Shown here piece after piece: positions 1 through 10,563 of a DNA stretch of 64,000 nt. Position numbers and translations under genes: made by a program. This DNA is from Paraburkholderia lycopersici. GTDB taxonomy: Bacteria; Pseudomonadota; Gammaproteobacteria; Burkholderiales; Burkholderiaceae. The stretch lies in assembly GCF_900096975.1 (NCBI RefSeq), contig NZ_FMYQ01000001.1, positions 558,001-622,000 of the forward strand. The letters are read 5' to 3'. Position 1 is the stretch's first letter, and every line of letters starts with the position of its first letter. A model generated the notes under the pieces. That model was not told where the DNA came from. It saw only the letters and a program-made list of their open reading frames with translations, and ran no database searches.

Positions 1-1
1 T

Positions 2-1882
<1,881 letters not shown>

Positions 1883-1895
1883 GCGGAGGCGCTCC

Positions 1896-2693
1896 ATGTA
1901 CGCATTCGACTATCAGCGCGCCAGCGACGCGCAAGGCGCCGTGAAGACCCTCGCGGCCGACGCCGACGCCAGGTTCCTGGCCGGCGGCCAAAGCCTGCTC
2001 GCGGCGATGAAGCTGCGCCTCGCGCAGCCCTCCACGCTCGTGGACGTCACGCGCATTCCCGAGCTGAAAACCGTGCAGGTGGACGGCAAGGCGGTGAAGA
2101 TCGGCGCGGCCGTGTGCCATGCCGACGTCGCCGAAAATGCGCAGATCCGCAACACGTTGCCGGCGCTCGCGGACCTGGCGGGCAGGATCGGCGACCGCCA
2201 GGTCCGCGCGCTCGGCACGCTCGGCGGCTCTCTCGCCAACGACGATCCCGCCGCCGACTATCCGGCGGCGGTGCTCGCGCTGAACGCGACCGTGGTGACG
2301 GACCGGCGGCGCATCGCGGCCGACGACTTCTTCCGCGGCATGTACGAAACGGCGCTTGAGCCCGACGAGCTGATCGTGGCCGTCGAGTTCCAGGCGCCCG
2401 AGCGCGCGGCCTACGAGAAGTTTCGCAATCCGGCCTCGCACTTCGCGCTCACCGGCGTGTTCGTCGCGAAGCATGCGGGCGACGTGCGGGTGGCGGTCAC
2501 GGGTGCCGCGCCTTCCGTGTTCCGCGCGCGCGCGCTGGAAGACGCGCTGAAGGCGAACTTCACGCCCGAAGCCGCGCGCGCGGTGACGATCCCCGCCGAC
2601 GACCTCAACACCGACCTGCATGCGAGCGCGGCATATCGCGCGCACCTCATTCCGGTGCTCGCGGCGCGTGCGGTGGCGAAGGCCAGCGGTTGA
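1896..2693 (+). CDS. Molybdenum hydroxylase FAD-binding medium subunit (CoxM/XdhB type)
   Basis: This 265-residue protein matches the FAD-binding subunit that passes electrons from the iron-sulfur subunit to an acceptor. The N-terminal AGGQSLL (about residues 27-33) and central TLGGSLANDDPAADYP (about 107-122) are the two flavin-binding signatures of the family. Length is slightly short for the family (about 265-290). The ATG follows GGAGGCGCTCC, which contains a good Shine-Dalgarno site. It lies 13 bases after the large subunit and is clearly in the same operon. The order large, medium, then accessory genes resembles cox and other aerobic Mo-hydroxylase clusters. Confidence 0.92.
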   Translation: MYAFDYQRASDAQGAVKTLAADADARFLAGGQSLLAAMKLRLAQPSTLVDVTRIPELKTVQVDGKAVKIGAAVCHADVAENAQIRNTLPALADLAGRIGDRQVRALGTLGGSLANDDPAADYPAAVLALNATVVTDRRRIAADDFFRGMYETALEPDELIVAVEFQAPERAAYEKFRNPASHFALTGVFVAKHAGDVRVAVTGAAPSVFRARALEDALKANFTPEAARAVTIPADDLNTDLHASAAYRAHLIPVLAARAVAKASG

Positions 2694-2772
2694 ATCCGTC
2701 CCGAAGGCGAACGCTCCCGCATCGGCGAACGCGGGAGCGCTTGCCGCCTTTGAATCGCGCCCTGGAGCGCCC

Positions 2773-3660
2773 ATGCAATCCGCCTCGATCGACGACACCC
2801 TCGCACAGCTCGAAGCGCACGGCTATTTCGCGAGCCGCGAGCTCGCCACGGCGCTCTTTCTCGCGCTGCGCATGCAACGCCCGCTCTTTCTCGAAGGCGA
2901 GCCGGGCGTGGGCAAGACCGAGCTCGCGAAGGCGGCCGCGGCGATGCTCGGCACGACGCTGTTGCGCCTGCAGTGCTACGAAGGACTCGACACGGCCAGC
3001 GCGCTTTACGAGTGGGACTATCCGCGCCAGATCATGGCGCTGCGCCTTGCCGAAGCGGCGGGCGAAAAGCCGCGCAACGACACGCTCTATCGCGACGAAT
3101 TTCTGCTGAAACGGCCGCTGCTTCAGGCGCTGCAACCCGATCCGCAGAATCCCGCCGCACGCCGCGTGCTGCTGATCGATGAAATCGACCGCGCCGACGA
3201 ACCGTTCGAAGCGTTCCTGCTCGAACTCCTTTCGGACTTCCAGGTATCGATACCCGAATACGGCACGGTGCGCGCGAGCGAGCCGCCGCTCGTCGTCATC
3301 ACCTCGAACCGCACGCGCGAAGTGCACGACGCGCTCAAGCGGCGCTGCCTTTATCAATGGCTCGGCTACCCGGACCGCGCGCGCGAACTCGCCATCGTCG
3401 CCGCGCGCGCGCCCGAAACCGCCGTGCACCTGCAGCGGCGCGCGGTGGCGTTCGTGCATCAGTTGCGCACGATGGATCTCTTCAAGGCGCCCGGCATCGC
3501 CGAGACGATCGACTGGTGCCGCGCGCTTTCGGCGCTCGCCGTGACGGAACTCGATCCGCAGTCGGTGCAGGATACGCTCGGCGTGCTGCTGAAGTACCAG
3601 GACGACCTCGCGCAACTCGACGCGCAGCGCATCGCGCAAACGCTCGCGCTCGCGGAGTGA
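2773..3660 (+). CDS. MoxR-family AAA+ ATPase (CoxD-like)
   Basis: This 295-residue AAA+ protein probably acts as a chaperone in maturing the molybdenum hydroxylase, as CoxD does for CO dehydrogenase. Walker A GEPGVGKTE is near residue 40 and Walker B LLIDEIDRAD near residue 135; sensor-type TSNRTRE follows. The reading frame is open further upstream, but the ATG at 2773 gives the usual family length and begins a typical MoxR N-terminus (short helix, then ATALFLALRMQRPLFLEGEPG). It is followed 5 bases later by the VWA protein gene, the standard MoxR/VWA pairing. The specific role is inferred from context. Confidence 0.88.
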   Translation: MQSASIDDTLAQLEAHGYFASRELATALFLALRMQRPLFLEGEPGVGKTELAKAAAAMLGTTLLRLQCYEGLDTASALYEWDYPRQIMALRLAEAAGEKPRNDTLYRDEFLLKRPLLQALQPDPQNPAARRVLLIDEIDRADEPFEAFLLELLSDFQVSIPEYGTVRASEPPLVVITSNRTREVHDALKRRCLYQWLGYPDRARELAIVAARAPETAVHLQRRAVAFVHQLRTMDLFKAPGIAETIDWCRALSALAVTELDPQSVQDTLGVLLKYQDDLAQLDAQRIAQTLALAE

Positions 3661-3665
3661 GCACG

Positions 3666-4946
3666 ATGTCCCGCACCGCAAGCGAAGCCGCCACGACCGC
3701 CGCCGTGCCCGCGCTCGCGCCGACGTTCGCGCGCAACGTCGTGCATTTCGTGCGCGTGCTGCGCGGCGCGGGCCTGCCCATGTCGCCGTCGTGCGCGGCC
3801 GACGCGATCGAGGCGCTGCGCCACATCGATCTCGGCCGCCGCGGCGACGTGCGCGCGGCGCTGGCCGCGCTGCTCACGGGCGCGCCCGACGAGCGCGAGA
3901 TTTTCGACGCCGCATTCGCGCTCTTCTGGCGCGATCCCGATTTCGAGGGCAAGCTACGCGCGTTGTTGCTGCCGAAGGTGCAAGGCGGCGTGCCGCCGCC
4001 GCGCCGCAACAACCGGCTCGCCGACGCGCTCGCGACGCGTCCTGCCGCGCGCTCCGGCGCGAGGCCCCCGCCCTCGCACGAAGAGCACGAGTTGCGCGCG
4101 CACGCCACCTTCAGTGCCGAAGAACGCCTGCGCCAGCGCGACTTCGACACGCTTTGCGCCGACGAATGGCGCGCGCTGCGCCACCTGATCCGGGCGCGCC
4201 GCCTGCCGCTCGCGACCGCGCGCACGCGACGCCTCAAGGCATCGTCGCGCGGCACGCACGCCGACCTGCGCGCGAGCGCGCGGCACGCCGTGCGCGCGGG
4301 CGGCGACTGGACCGTATGGAAATATCGGGCGCCCGTCGAGCGCAAACTGCCGCTCTTGCTGCTGCTCGACATCTCCGGCTCGATGAGCAGCTATTCGCGC
4401 GCGGTGCTCTACTTCTGCCATGCGCTGCTGCAATCGCGCGAGCGCCTGCAGGTGTTCCTGTTCGGCACGCGCCTCACGCACGCCACGCGGGCGCTGCGCG
4501 AACGCGACCCCGACATCGCGCTCGCACAGCTCGCCACCCAGGTCGCGGACTGGTCGGGCGGCACGCGCATCGGCGCCACGCTCGCGGAATTCAATCGCCG
4601 CTGGGCGCGCCGCATGCTCGGCGGCCGCGCCACGGTGCTCATCGTCACGGACGGGCTCGACCACGACGAATGCGGCCTGCTCGCGGAGGAAATGGCGCGC
4701 CTGCACCGCTTCGCGCATCGCGTGATCTGGCTCAATCCGCTCCTGCGTTACCGCGACTTCGCACCGAAGGCGCGCGGCGTGCAAGCCATGCTGCCGCACG
4801 TCGACGCGCATTACCCCGTCCACAATCTCGCCAGCCTGGAAGCGTTCGCGCGCAGCCTGTGCGAAGCGAAGCCGGCCGCCCAGCCGGCACGCGCATTGCA
4901 CATGTTCGATGAGCGCCCGGCACAAGGAAAAACACGATGGAGTTGA
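3666..4946 (+). CDS. VWA domain protein, CoxE-like
   Basis: This 426-residue protein has a C-terminal von Willebrand A domain with the metal-ion (MIDAS) motif DISGSMS at about residues 235-241 and later WSGGTRIG and VTDGLDHDE. The N-terminal half is an Arg/Ala-rich helical region. CoxE-type proteins work with a MoxR ATPase in inserting or activating the metal centre of Mo hydroxylases. The start at 3666 lies 5 bases after the ATPase stop. Longer in-frame starts exist upstream but would overlap the ATPase gene deeply. The stop overlaps the start of the next gene by 10 bases, which suggests translational coupling. Confidence 0.88.
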   Translation: MSRTASEAATTAAVPALAPTFARNVVHFVRVLRGAGLPMSPSCAADAIEALRHIDLGRRGDVRAALAALLTGAPDEREIFDAAFALFWRDPDFEGKLRALLLPKVQGGVPPPRRNNRLADALATRPAARSGARPPPSHEEHELRAHATFSAEERLRQRDFDTLCADEWRALRHLIRARRLPLATARTRRLKASSRGTHADLRASARHAVRAGGDWTVWKYRAPVERKLPLLLLLDISGSMSSYSRAVLYFCHALLQSRERLQVFLFGTRLTHATRALRERDPDIALAQLATQVADWSGGTRIGATLAEFNRRWARRMLGGRATVLIVTDGLDHDECGLLAEEMARLHRFAHRVIWLNPLLRYRDFAPKARGVQAMLPHVDAHYPVHNLASLEAFARSLCEAKPAAQPARALHMFDERPAQGKTRWS

Positions 4947-5512
4947 CCGAAAGCCACACGTTGCCGGTGCCGCAGCCGCGCGCCTGGGAAGCGCTCAACG
5001 ACACGGCGATGTTGAAGGCGTGCATACCGGGCTGCGAGAGCATCGAGGCCGACGGCGAGCACGCATACGCCGTCGCGCTGACCGCCGCCGTGGGCCCGGT
5101 GAAGGCGCGCTTCAAGGGCCGCATGCAGCTCACCGGCATCGACGCCCCGAACAGCTACACGATCGTCTTCGAAGGCCAGGGCGGCGCGGCCGGCTTCGGC
5201 AAGGGCGACGCGCACGTGAAGCTCGAGCCCGCCGGCGACGGATCGACCACGCTCACCTACACGGCGAAGGCCCAGGTGGGCGGCAAGCTCGCGCAGATCG
5301 GCTCGCGGCTCGTGGACGGCGCCGCGCGCAAGATCGCCGCCGAGTTCTTCAAGCGCTTCGGCGAACAGTTGGGCGGCGGCGCGGCGCAAGAGCAAGCAGA
5401 CGAAGCGAGCGCCGAACCAGCCGGGCAAAACGCGACCGAAGGCGAAAGCGAAGGCGCGGAGGATCAGCAAAAGAGGAAACGATCATGGACAGCGTGGATC
5501 TCGAAGTTCTGA
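4937..5512 (+). CDS. CoxG-like SRPBCC-domain protein
   Basis: This 191-residue protein belongs to the carbon monoxide dehydrogenase subunit G (CoxG) branch of the SRPBCC/START-like fold. The opening MELTESHTLPVPQPRAWEAL and IPGCESIE are typical of the family; in Oligotropha CoxG helps anchor the enzyme to the membrane. The first 145 residues form the domain, and the last 40 are a low-complexity Gly/Glu/Ala tail that is probably disordered. It overlaps the upstream VWA gene by 10 bases and the downstream XdhC gene by 28 bases, so the genes are expressed together. The exact role here is inferred. Confidence 0.87.
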   Translation: MELTESHTLPVPQPRAWEALNDTAMLKACIPGCESIEADGEHAYAVALTAAVGPVKARFKGRMQLTGIDAPNSYTIVFEGQGGAAGFGKGDAHVKLEPAGDGSTTLTYTAKAQVGGKLAQIGSRLVDGAARKIAAEFFKRFGEQLGGGAAQEQADEASAEPAGQNATEGESEGAEDQQKRKRSWTAWISKF

Positions 5513-6507
5513 AGTCGAGCGTGCGCTGGCTCGAAGCGGGCCACCGTGCGCTGCTCGTGACGGTGGTGAAGACGTGGGGCTCGTCGCCGCGCCCCGAGGG
5601 CGCGATGCTCGTGGTGCGCGACGACGGCCTCGTGGTCGGCTCCGTTTCGGGCGGCTGCATCGAAGACGATCTTATCGACCGCGTGCGCCGCGAAGGCGTG
5701 CCGATCGCGCGGCCCGAGGCCGTGAAATACGGCATCACGGCTGAAGAAGCGCATCGTTTCGGACTGCCATGCGGCGGCACGATCCAGCTCGTGCTCGAAC
5801 CGTTGAGCGAAGCCTCGAATATTCGCGCGCTGCTCGAAACCGTCGAGCGCGGCGAACTCGTCGCGCGCACACTCGACATGGCGACCGGCAACGCCACGCT
5901 CGGCGCGGCGAACGCAACGGACGGCGTGCATTTCGACGACGCGCGCCTGCTGACGATTCACGGCCCGCGCTACCGCATGCTCGTGATCGGCGCGGGGCAG
6001 CTTTCGCGCTATCTCTGCCAGATCGCGGCGGGCCTCGACTACCAGGTGACCGTGTGCGACCCGCGCGAGGAGTACACCGACACCTGGGACGTGCCCGGCA
6101 CGACGCTCGTGCGCACCATGCCCGACGACACCGTGCTCGACATGAAGCTCGACGAGCGCTGCGCCGTGATCGCACTCACGCACGACCCCAAGCTCGACGA
6201 CCTCGCGCTGATGGAAGCGCTCAAGACGCCCGCGTTTTACGTGGGCGCGCTGGGCTCGCGGCGCAACAACGCGGCGCGGCGCGAACGGCTCAAGGAGTTC
6301 GATCTGAGCGAAGCCGAACTCGCGCGGCTGCACGGGCCGGTGGGCATTTATATCGGCAGCCGCACCCCGCCCGAGATCGCGGTGTCGATTCTCGCGGAAG
6401 TCACGGCGGCGAAGAACGGCGTCTCGCTGCCGACGATTCTGCAGGTGGAAGGCGCGAAGGCCGCGCGCGAGCACGCGGCGGGAGCGGGATCGACGTGCGA
6501 TGCGTGA
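5485..6507 (+). CDS. XdhC/CoxI-family molybdenum cofactor maturation protein
   Basis: This 340-residue protein has the two XdhC domains: an N-terminal part with SVSGGCIEDDLI near residue 55, and a C-terminal Rossmann-like part beginning VIGAGQLSRYL near residue 165 and ending in YIGSRTPPEIAVSILAEV. XdhC proteins bind and protect the molybdenum cofactor, help its sulfuration and insert it into the hydroxylase. The start at 5485 was chosen because it begins the family's usual N-terminus and follows the Shine-Dalgarno-like AGAGGAAA. It overlaps the CoxG-like gene by 28 bases and is the last gene of the operon visible here. Confidence 0.88.
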   Translation: MDSVDLEVLKSSVRWLEAGHRALLVTVVKTWGSSPRPEGAMLVVRDDGLVVGSVSGGCIEDDLIDRVRREGVPIARPEAVKYGITAEEAHRFGLPCGGTIQLVLEPLSEASNIRALLETVERGELVARTLDMATGNATLGAANATDGVHFDDARLLTIHGPRYRMLVIGAGQLSRYLCQIAAGLDYQVTVCDPREEYTDTWDVPGTTLVRTMPDDTVLDMKLDERCAVIALTHDPKLDDLALMEALKTPAFYVGALGSRRNNAARRERLKEFDLSEAELARLHGPVGIYIGSRTPPEIAVSILAEVTAAKNGVSLPTILQVEGAKAAREHAAGAGSTCDA

Positions 6508-6597
6508 GGCGGACGCTTGCCGGGCCGCGACTCGCGTCGGCGGCCCGCGGCGCGGGGGGACGGCGGGCGGCTCGCGCCCGCGCTTCAGGTCAAGGCA

Positions 6598-6726
6598 TCA
6601 GCCGAACAGCTTCATCGCCTGCGTGAGCGTGTTGGTCACGCCCCAGACGAGCGGCACCAGCACGTATAGCCAGAAGATCGCCATCAACACCTTGTTCGAC
6701 GATTTCGGGGCAGCCTGGGTAGACAT
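6598..6726 (-). CDS. Small membrane protein paired with the OFA carrier (MFS small-subunit type)
   Basis: A 42-residue ORF reads MSTQAAPKSSNKVLMAIFWL followed by a hydrophobic stretch and ends MKLFG. One membrane segment (about residues 13-32) dominates it. It starts 12 bases after the stop of the OFA-type transporter on the same strand, preceded by AAGGAGAACGCACA, a strong ribosome site. The tight spacing suggests cotranslation and a partner role in the carrier. Short single-span proteins annotated as MFS transporter small subunits are found beside such carriers; the function is not established here. It is easily missed because of its length. Confidence 0.72.
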   Translation of the reverse strand: MSTQAAPKSSNKVLMAIFWLYVLVPLVWGVTNTLTQAMKLFG

Positions 6727-6738
6727 TGTGCGTTCTCC

Positions 6739-8139
6739 TTATTTACCAGCGGCGAGTTGCGTCTCGCTCATGTGATGCTTCTCGTCCACGCGGCGCACGA
6801 GCAGATTGCAGATGAAGCCGACCACGAGCAACAGGGCCATGATGTGCACGGTCATCGTGTAGGCGTCGGCCTTCGCCACGCCGTGCGCGACCTGATACGC
6901 GCGCACGTAGTTCACGAGCACCGGCCCCGCCACGCCGGCCGCAGCCCACGCGGTCAGCAGACGGCCGTGAATGCCGCCGACGAACGCCGTGCCGAACATG
7001 TCCGCGAGATACGCGGGCACGGTCGAGAAGCCGCCGCCGTACATCGAGAGAATCAGGCAGAACGCGAGCACGAAGAACACGATGTTGCCGCTCTGCGCGA
7101 ACTGCGGGACCGCGTAATAGAGCACCGCGCCGAACACGAAGAAGATGTAGTAGGTGTTCTTGCGGCCCACCCAGTCCGAAGCCGAGGCCCACACGAAGCG
7201 CCCGCCCATGTTGAAGAGCGAGAGCAGGCCGACGAAGCCCGCCGCCGCGCCGGCGCTCACGGTGTCCTTGAAGCTCTCCTGGATCATCACCGAAGCCTGG
7301 CCCAGCACGCCGATGCCGGCCGTCACGTTGAGGAACAGCACGAGCCAGATCAGGTAGAACTGCGGCGTCTTGAGCGCCTGGTCGATGTGCACGTGCTGGC
7401 TCGACACGAGCTTTTTCGTCGTGGCGGGCGGCGTCCAGTTCCCGGGCTTCCAGTCGGGCGCGGGCACGCGGATGGTGACGGCGCCAATCGACATCGAGAT
7501 GAAGTACGCGACGCCGAGCACCACGAAGGTCTGCGCGACGCCTACGCTCGTGTCGCTCGCGAAGTGCTTCATCAGCATGACGGAAAGCGGTGCGGCGATC
7601 ATCGCGCCGCCACCGAAGCCCATGATGGCGAGACCGGTGGCCATGCCGCGGCGGTCGGGGAACCAGCGGATCAGCGTGGAAACCGGCGACACATAGCCGA
7701 GCCCGAGCCCGATGCCGCCAATCACGCCGTAGCCGAGATAGAGCAGCGCGATCTGGTGCAGATACACGCCGAGCGCCGAAACGAGAAAGCCGCCGCCGAA
7801 GCAGCATGCGGCCGTAAACATCGTGCGGCGCGGGCCCACGCGTTCGAGCCACTTGCCGCCGAACGCGGCGGAAAGGCCGAGAAACACGATGGCGAGCGAG
7901 AAAATCCAGCCCAGCGTGGTGAGCGACCAGTCGTCGGGCGCGGACTGCGTAATGCCGATCACCTTCGTCAGCGGCGCATTGAACACGGAAAACGCGTAGG
8001 CCTGGCCAATGCACAGATGCACGGCGAGCGCCGCGGGCGGCACCATCCAGCGTGAAAAGCCCGGTGGGGCGACAGTCGCCTCCTTGGAAAAGAAAGGTGC
8101 GCTCTGCGCACCGCGCGTCGAATCTGCAACGCTGCTCAT
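6739..8139 (-). CDS. OFA-family MFS transporter (oxalate/formate antiporter-like)
   Basis: This 466-residue inner-membrane carrier has about 12 predicted spans. The family features seen are the N-terminal PPAALAVHLCIGQAYAFSVF, the loop MGFGGGAMIAAP and GLLSLFNMGGRFVWASASDW, all typical of oxalate:formate antiporter-like MFS proteins. The start at 8139 follows CAGGAGACCCC, a clear ribosome site; an in-frame ATG 40 codons upstream lacks one. The substrate is probably a small mono- or dicarboxylate. A genuine oxalate role would need frc/oxc genes, which are not in this window. The 42-residue ORF downstream looks cotranscribed. Confidence 0.87.
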   Translation of the reverse strand: MSSVADSTRGAQSAPFFSKEATVAPPGFSRWMVPPAALAVHLCIGQAYAFSVFNAPLTKVIGITQSAPDDWSLTTLGWIFSLAIVFLGLSAAFGGKWLERVGPRRTMFTAACCFGGGFLVSALGVYLHQIALLYLGYGVIGGIGLGLGYVSPVSTLIRWFPDRRGMATGLAIMGFGGGAMIAAPLSVMLMKHFASDTSVGVAQTFVVLGVAYFISMSIGAVTIRVPAPDWKPGNWTPPATTKKLVSSQHVHIDQALKTPQFYLIWLVLFLNVTAGIGVLGQASVMIQESFKDTVSAGAAAGFVGLLSLFNMGGRFVWASASDWVGRKNTYYIFFVFGAVLYYAVPQFAQSGNIVFFVLAFCLILSMYGGGFSTVPAYLADMFGTAFVGGIHGRLLTAWAAAGVAGPVLVNYVRAYQVAHGVAKADAYTMTVHIMALLLVVGFICNLLVRRVDEKHHMSETQLAAGK

Positions 8140-8575
8140 GGGGTCTCCTGAGGCGGCCAAAGTTTGGGAAGACGAGAACGCTTGCCCTGGTCGCATCCAA
8201 AATGGCTGTTGGTAGGCGTGGTTTTTGTGTGCCCTTTTGTGCGAAAACGCACGGAACACTGAGTTGCCGCTTGACGGCTGCCTCGAACGTTAGTCCTCGG
8301 GCGCAGCCTTGGCAATATGAGGCGGCTATGCATATGCCCGTTCTCGCCCGCTCGTATCGATTGTTGCGCGCGCAGCAAAGGGACGATGCCGCCGCATGAC
8401 GCCCGCGAGAGCGATGCAGGCGCGCGTCCACAGGGCGGCCCGGAATCCAGACTCAACGCTCGATACATTGCGCGCGCCGCCCACTGTGCGCGCCACCCGC
8501 TTGACAAGCCAGGTGCGCGACTTTTAAGTGACGGAAGTAGCGCTCATCCGCGACCCGACACCAGCCGAGCCTCCC
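8140..8575. other. 436-bp divergent intergenic region
   Basis: This gap separates the divergent OFA transporter and the transglutaminase-like gene. A perfect short hairpin GTGCG-AAAA-CGCAC lies at 8239-8252. On the minus strand TTGCCA (8317-8312) and TAACGT (8294-8289) are spaced by 17 bases and could be a weak sigma-70 promoter for the transporter. No convincing coding frame or RNA gene was seen. Confidence 0.4.
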
Positions 8576-10534
8576 ATGCGCCTCGCTCTCGCTCTTTGCC
8601 TCGCCGCCCTCGGCCCCGCCACGGGAGCATTGGCCGCCGACCTGCGCGCGGGCGTCGCCCAGCTTGCGCCAGTCCCCCTCGAGGCGGGCGCGCTGAATCC
8701 GGCCGGCAGCGCCGCGCAGGCGCCCTACACCAACGAATCGGAAACGCAGACCTTCACCGTCAACGCGGACGGATCGTACACGAAGCTCGACACGCTCACG
8801 CTGCGCGTGAACACGGAGGCCGGCGTCGCGCGCGTGGGCCAGTATTACGTCTGGTTCAACCGCGAGATGGCCCACGTGGAGGTGCTCGAAGCGTGGACCG
8901 AAGACGCCGCGGGCGGCCGCCACGACGTGCGCCCCGAGCAGATCCGCGACGTGCAGGAAGTGCGCTCGTTCGACGCCCCGATGTTCCAGGACGTGCAGGA
9001 CAAGGTCATCGTGTTTCCGGCCGTCGAACCGGGCGCGCGCGTGCATCTTACGTGGCGCAAGATCCAGCGCGTGCCCGTGGTGCCCGGCTGGTTCAGCGAC
9101 TTCACGCCGCCCGACCTCGCGCCCACGCACGACTTCCGCGTGATCTACGACTTGCCGGCGAAAGTGCCGCTCTACGCCGACGCGCGCGGCTTCACCGCAT
9201 TGCCGCCCGCCACCTGCAACGGCCGCACGCGCTACGAGTACCGCTACGACAAGACGAATTTCGAGCGCCTCGAATACGGCTCGGTCGCCTACGTGAGCTA
9301 CGGCGACCGGCTGATGGTGTCCACTTTCCCCGACTACGCCGCGTTCGCGAAGGTCTATCGCGAGGCCGCCGCGGACCCGGGCGCGGGCGACGCGACCCTC
9401 GTGCGCCTCGCGCGGACGCTCACCGCGCACGACGACACGCCGCGCGCGAAGGCGCAGACGCTCTACGACTGGGTGCGCCGCAACATCCGCTACGTGGCGA
9501 TCAACATCGGGCGCGGCGAGATCACGCCGCACCGCGCCGCCGACGTGCTCGCCAACCGCTACGGCGACTGCAAGGACCACGTCGCGCTCTACGGCGCGTT
9601 GCTCGAAGCCGTGGGCGTGCGCAGCGTACCCGCGCTCGTGAACAGCGGCACGGTCTACACGCTGCCCGATGTGCCCGGCTTCGGCGTAATCAATCACGTC
9701 ATCACCTGGCTGCCCGATTTGCAGATGTTCGCGGATTCCACGGCGAGCAATATTGAATTCGGCTATCTGCCGTCGACGGACATGGACCGCACCGCCGTGC
9801 TCGCCGGCGGCGGCACGCGCGTGCGCACGCCCGCCACGGCCACGACCACGCGAGAGAGCGATCTCGACATCGTCGTCGCGCCGGACGGCTCGGCGCGCTT
9901 CATCTACCGCCTGCAGGCCGAAGGCTGGTCGGCCGAGCAGACGCGCAGCGTGCTGCGCCTGCAAACGCCCGCGCAGCGCGAGGAATCGCTGCAATGGGAA
10001 CTGCGCAACGCCAATGTGCGCGGCAACGCCACGCTCGCCTCGAGCCCGCTCGACGCCACGGCGGGCCCCCTCGTGCTCACGCTGACGGGCACCTTCGAGA
10101 GCTTCGTCGACCCGGAAATGACCACGCCCGTGCCGACGCTCACGAGCTTCGTGGGCGGGCTCGATGCGAATCTGCGCTACTGGCTCGGCGAATCGCGCCG
10201 CACGCAGCCCTTCGTGTGCCGCAACGTGGTGGTGACCGAACGGGCGCGCATCGCGCTGCCGCCGGGCATGCGCGTGCTCGACGTGCCGATGCCGCAGCAC
10301 GCCGATAACCGCTTCATCGACTTCAGCTCGCAATACGCGCTCGACCCGGCCTCGAACGTGCTGCGCGTCACGCGCACGGGGCGCACGCACTTCGCGAGCG
10401 ATGTCTGCAGCGCCGACGATTTCGCGCAGATGCGCCCCGCGTTCGAGACAATGGCGCGCGATCTGCGCGCGCAATTGATCGTCAAGCCGTCTGCGCAGGG
10501 GGCAACGCCGGAAAGCCCGGCGCGCGCCCAGTGA
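8576..10534 (+). CDS. Secreted DUF3857 / transglutaminase-like protein
   Basis: This 652-residue protein starts with a signal peptide (MRLALALCLAALGPATGALAA, probable cleavage near residue 23). An N-terminal DUF3857 beta domain follows, then a transglutaminase-like core. YGDCKDHVALYGALL (Cys near residue 332), the His of INHVITWLPD and the Asp of MFADST make a plausible Cys-His-Asp triad. The C-terminal third is a beta-rich DUF2569/DUF3858-like extension. The start at 8576 was preferred over one 16 codons upstream because it opens the signal peptide. Such proteins are periplasmic or surface-exposed; the substrate is unknown. Its stop is 29 bases from the convergent srkA stop. Confidence 0.85.
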   Translation: MRLALALCLAALGPATGALAADLRAGVAQLAPVPLEAGALNPAGSAAQAPYTNESETQTFTVNADGSYTKLDTLTLRVNTEAGVARVGQYYVWFNREMAHVEVLEAWTEDAAGGRHDVRPEQIRDVQEVRSFDAPMFQDVQDKVIVFPAVEPGARVHLTWRKIQRVPVVPGWFSDFTPPDLAPTHDFRVIYDLPAKVPLYADARGFTALPPATCNGRTRYEYRYDKTNFERLEYGSVAYVSYGDRLMVSTFPDYAAFAKVYREAAADPGAGDATLVRLARTLTAHDDTPRAKAQTLYDWVRRNIRYVAINIGRGEITPHRAADVLANRYGDCKDHVALYGALLEAVGVRSVPALVNSGTVYTLPDVPGFGVINHVITWLPDLQMFADSTASNIEFGYLPSTDMDRTAVLAGGGTRVRTPATATTTRESDLDIVVAPDGSARFIYRLQAEGWSAEQTRSVLRLQTPAQREESLQWELRNANVRGNATLASSPLDATAGPLVLTLTGTFESFVDPEMTTPVPTLTSFVGGLDANLRYWLGESRRTQPFVCRNVVVTERARIALPPGMRVLDVPMPQHADNRFIDFSSQYALDPASNVLRVTRTGRTHFASDVCSADDFAQMRPAFETMARDLRAQLIVKPSAQGATPESPARAQ

Positions 10535-10563
10535 ACCGGCGCGCGCGTCAGACCGGCCAGCGG

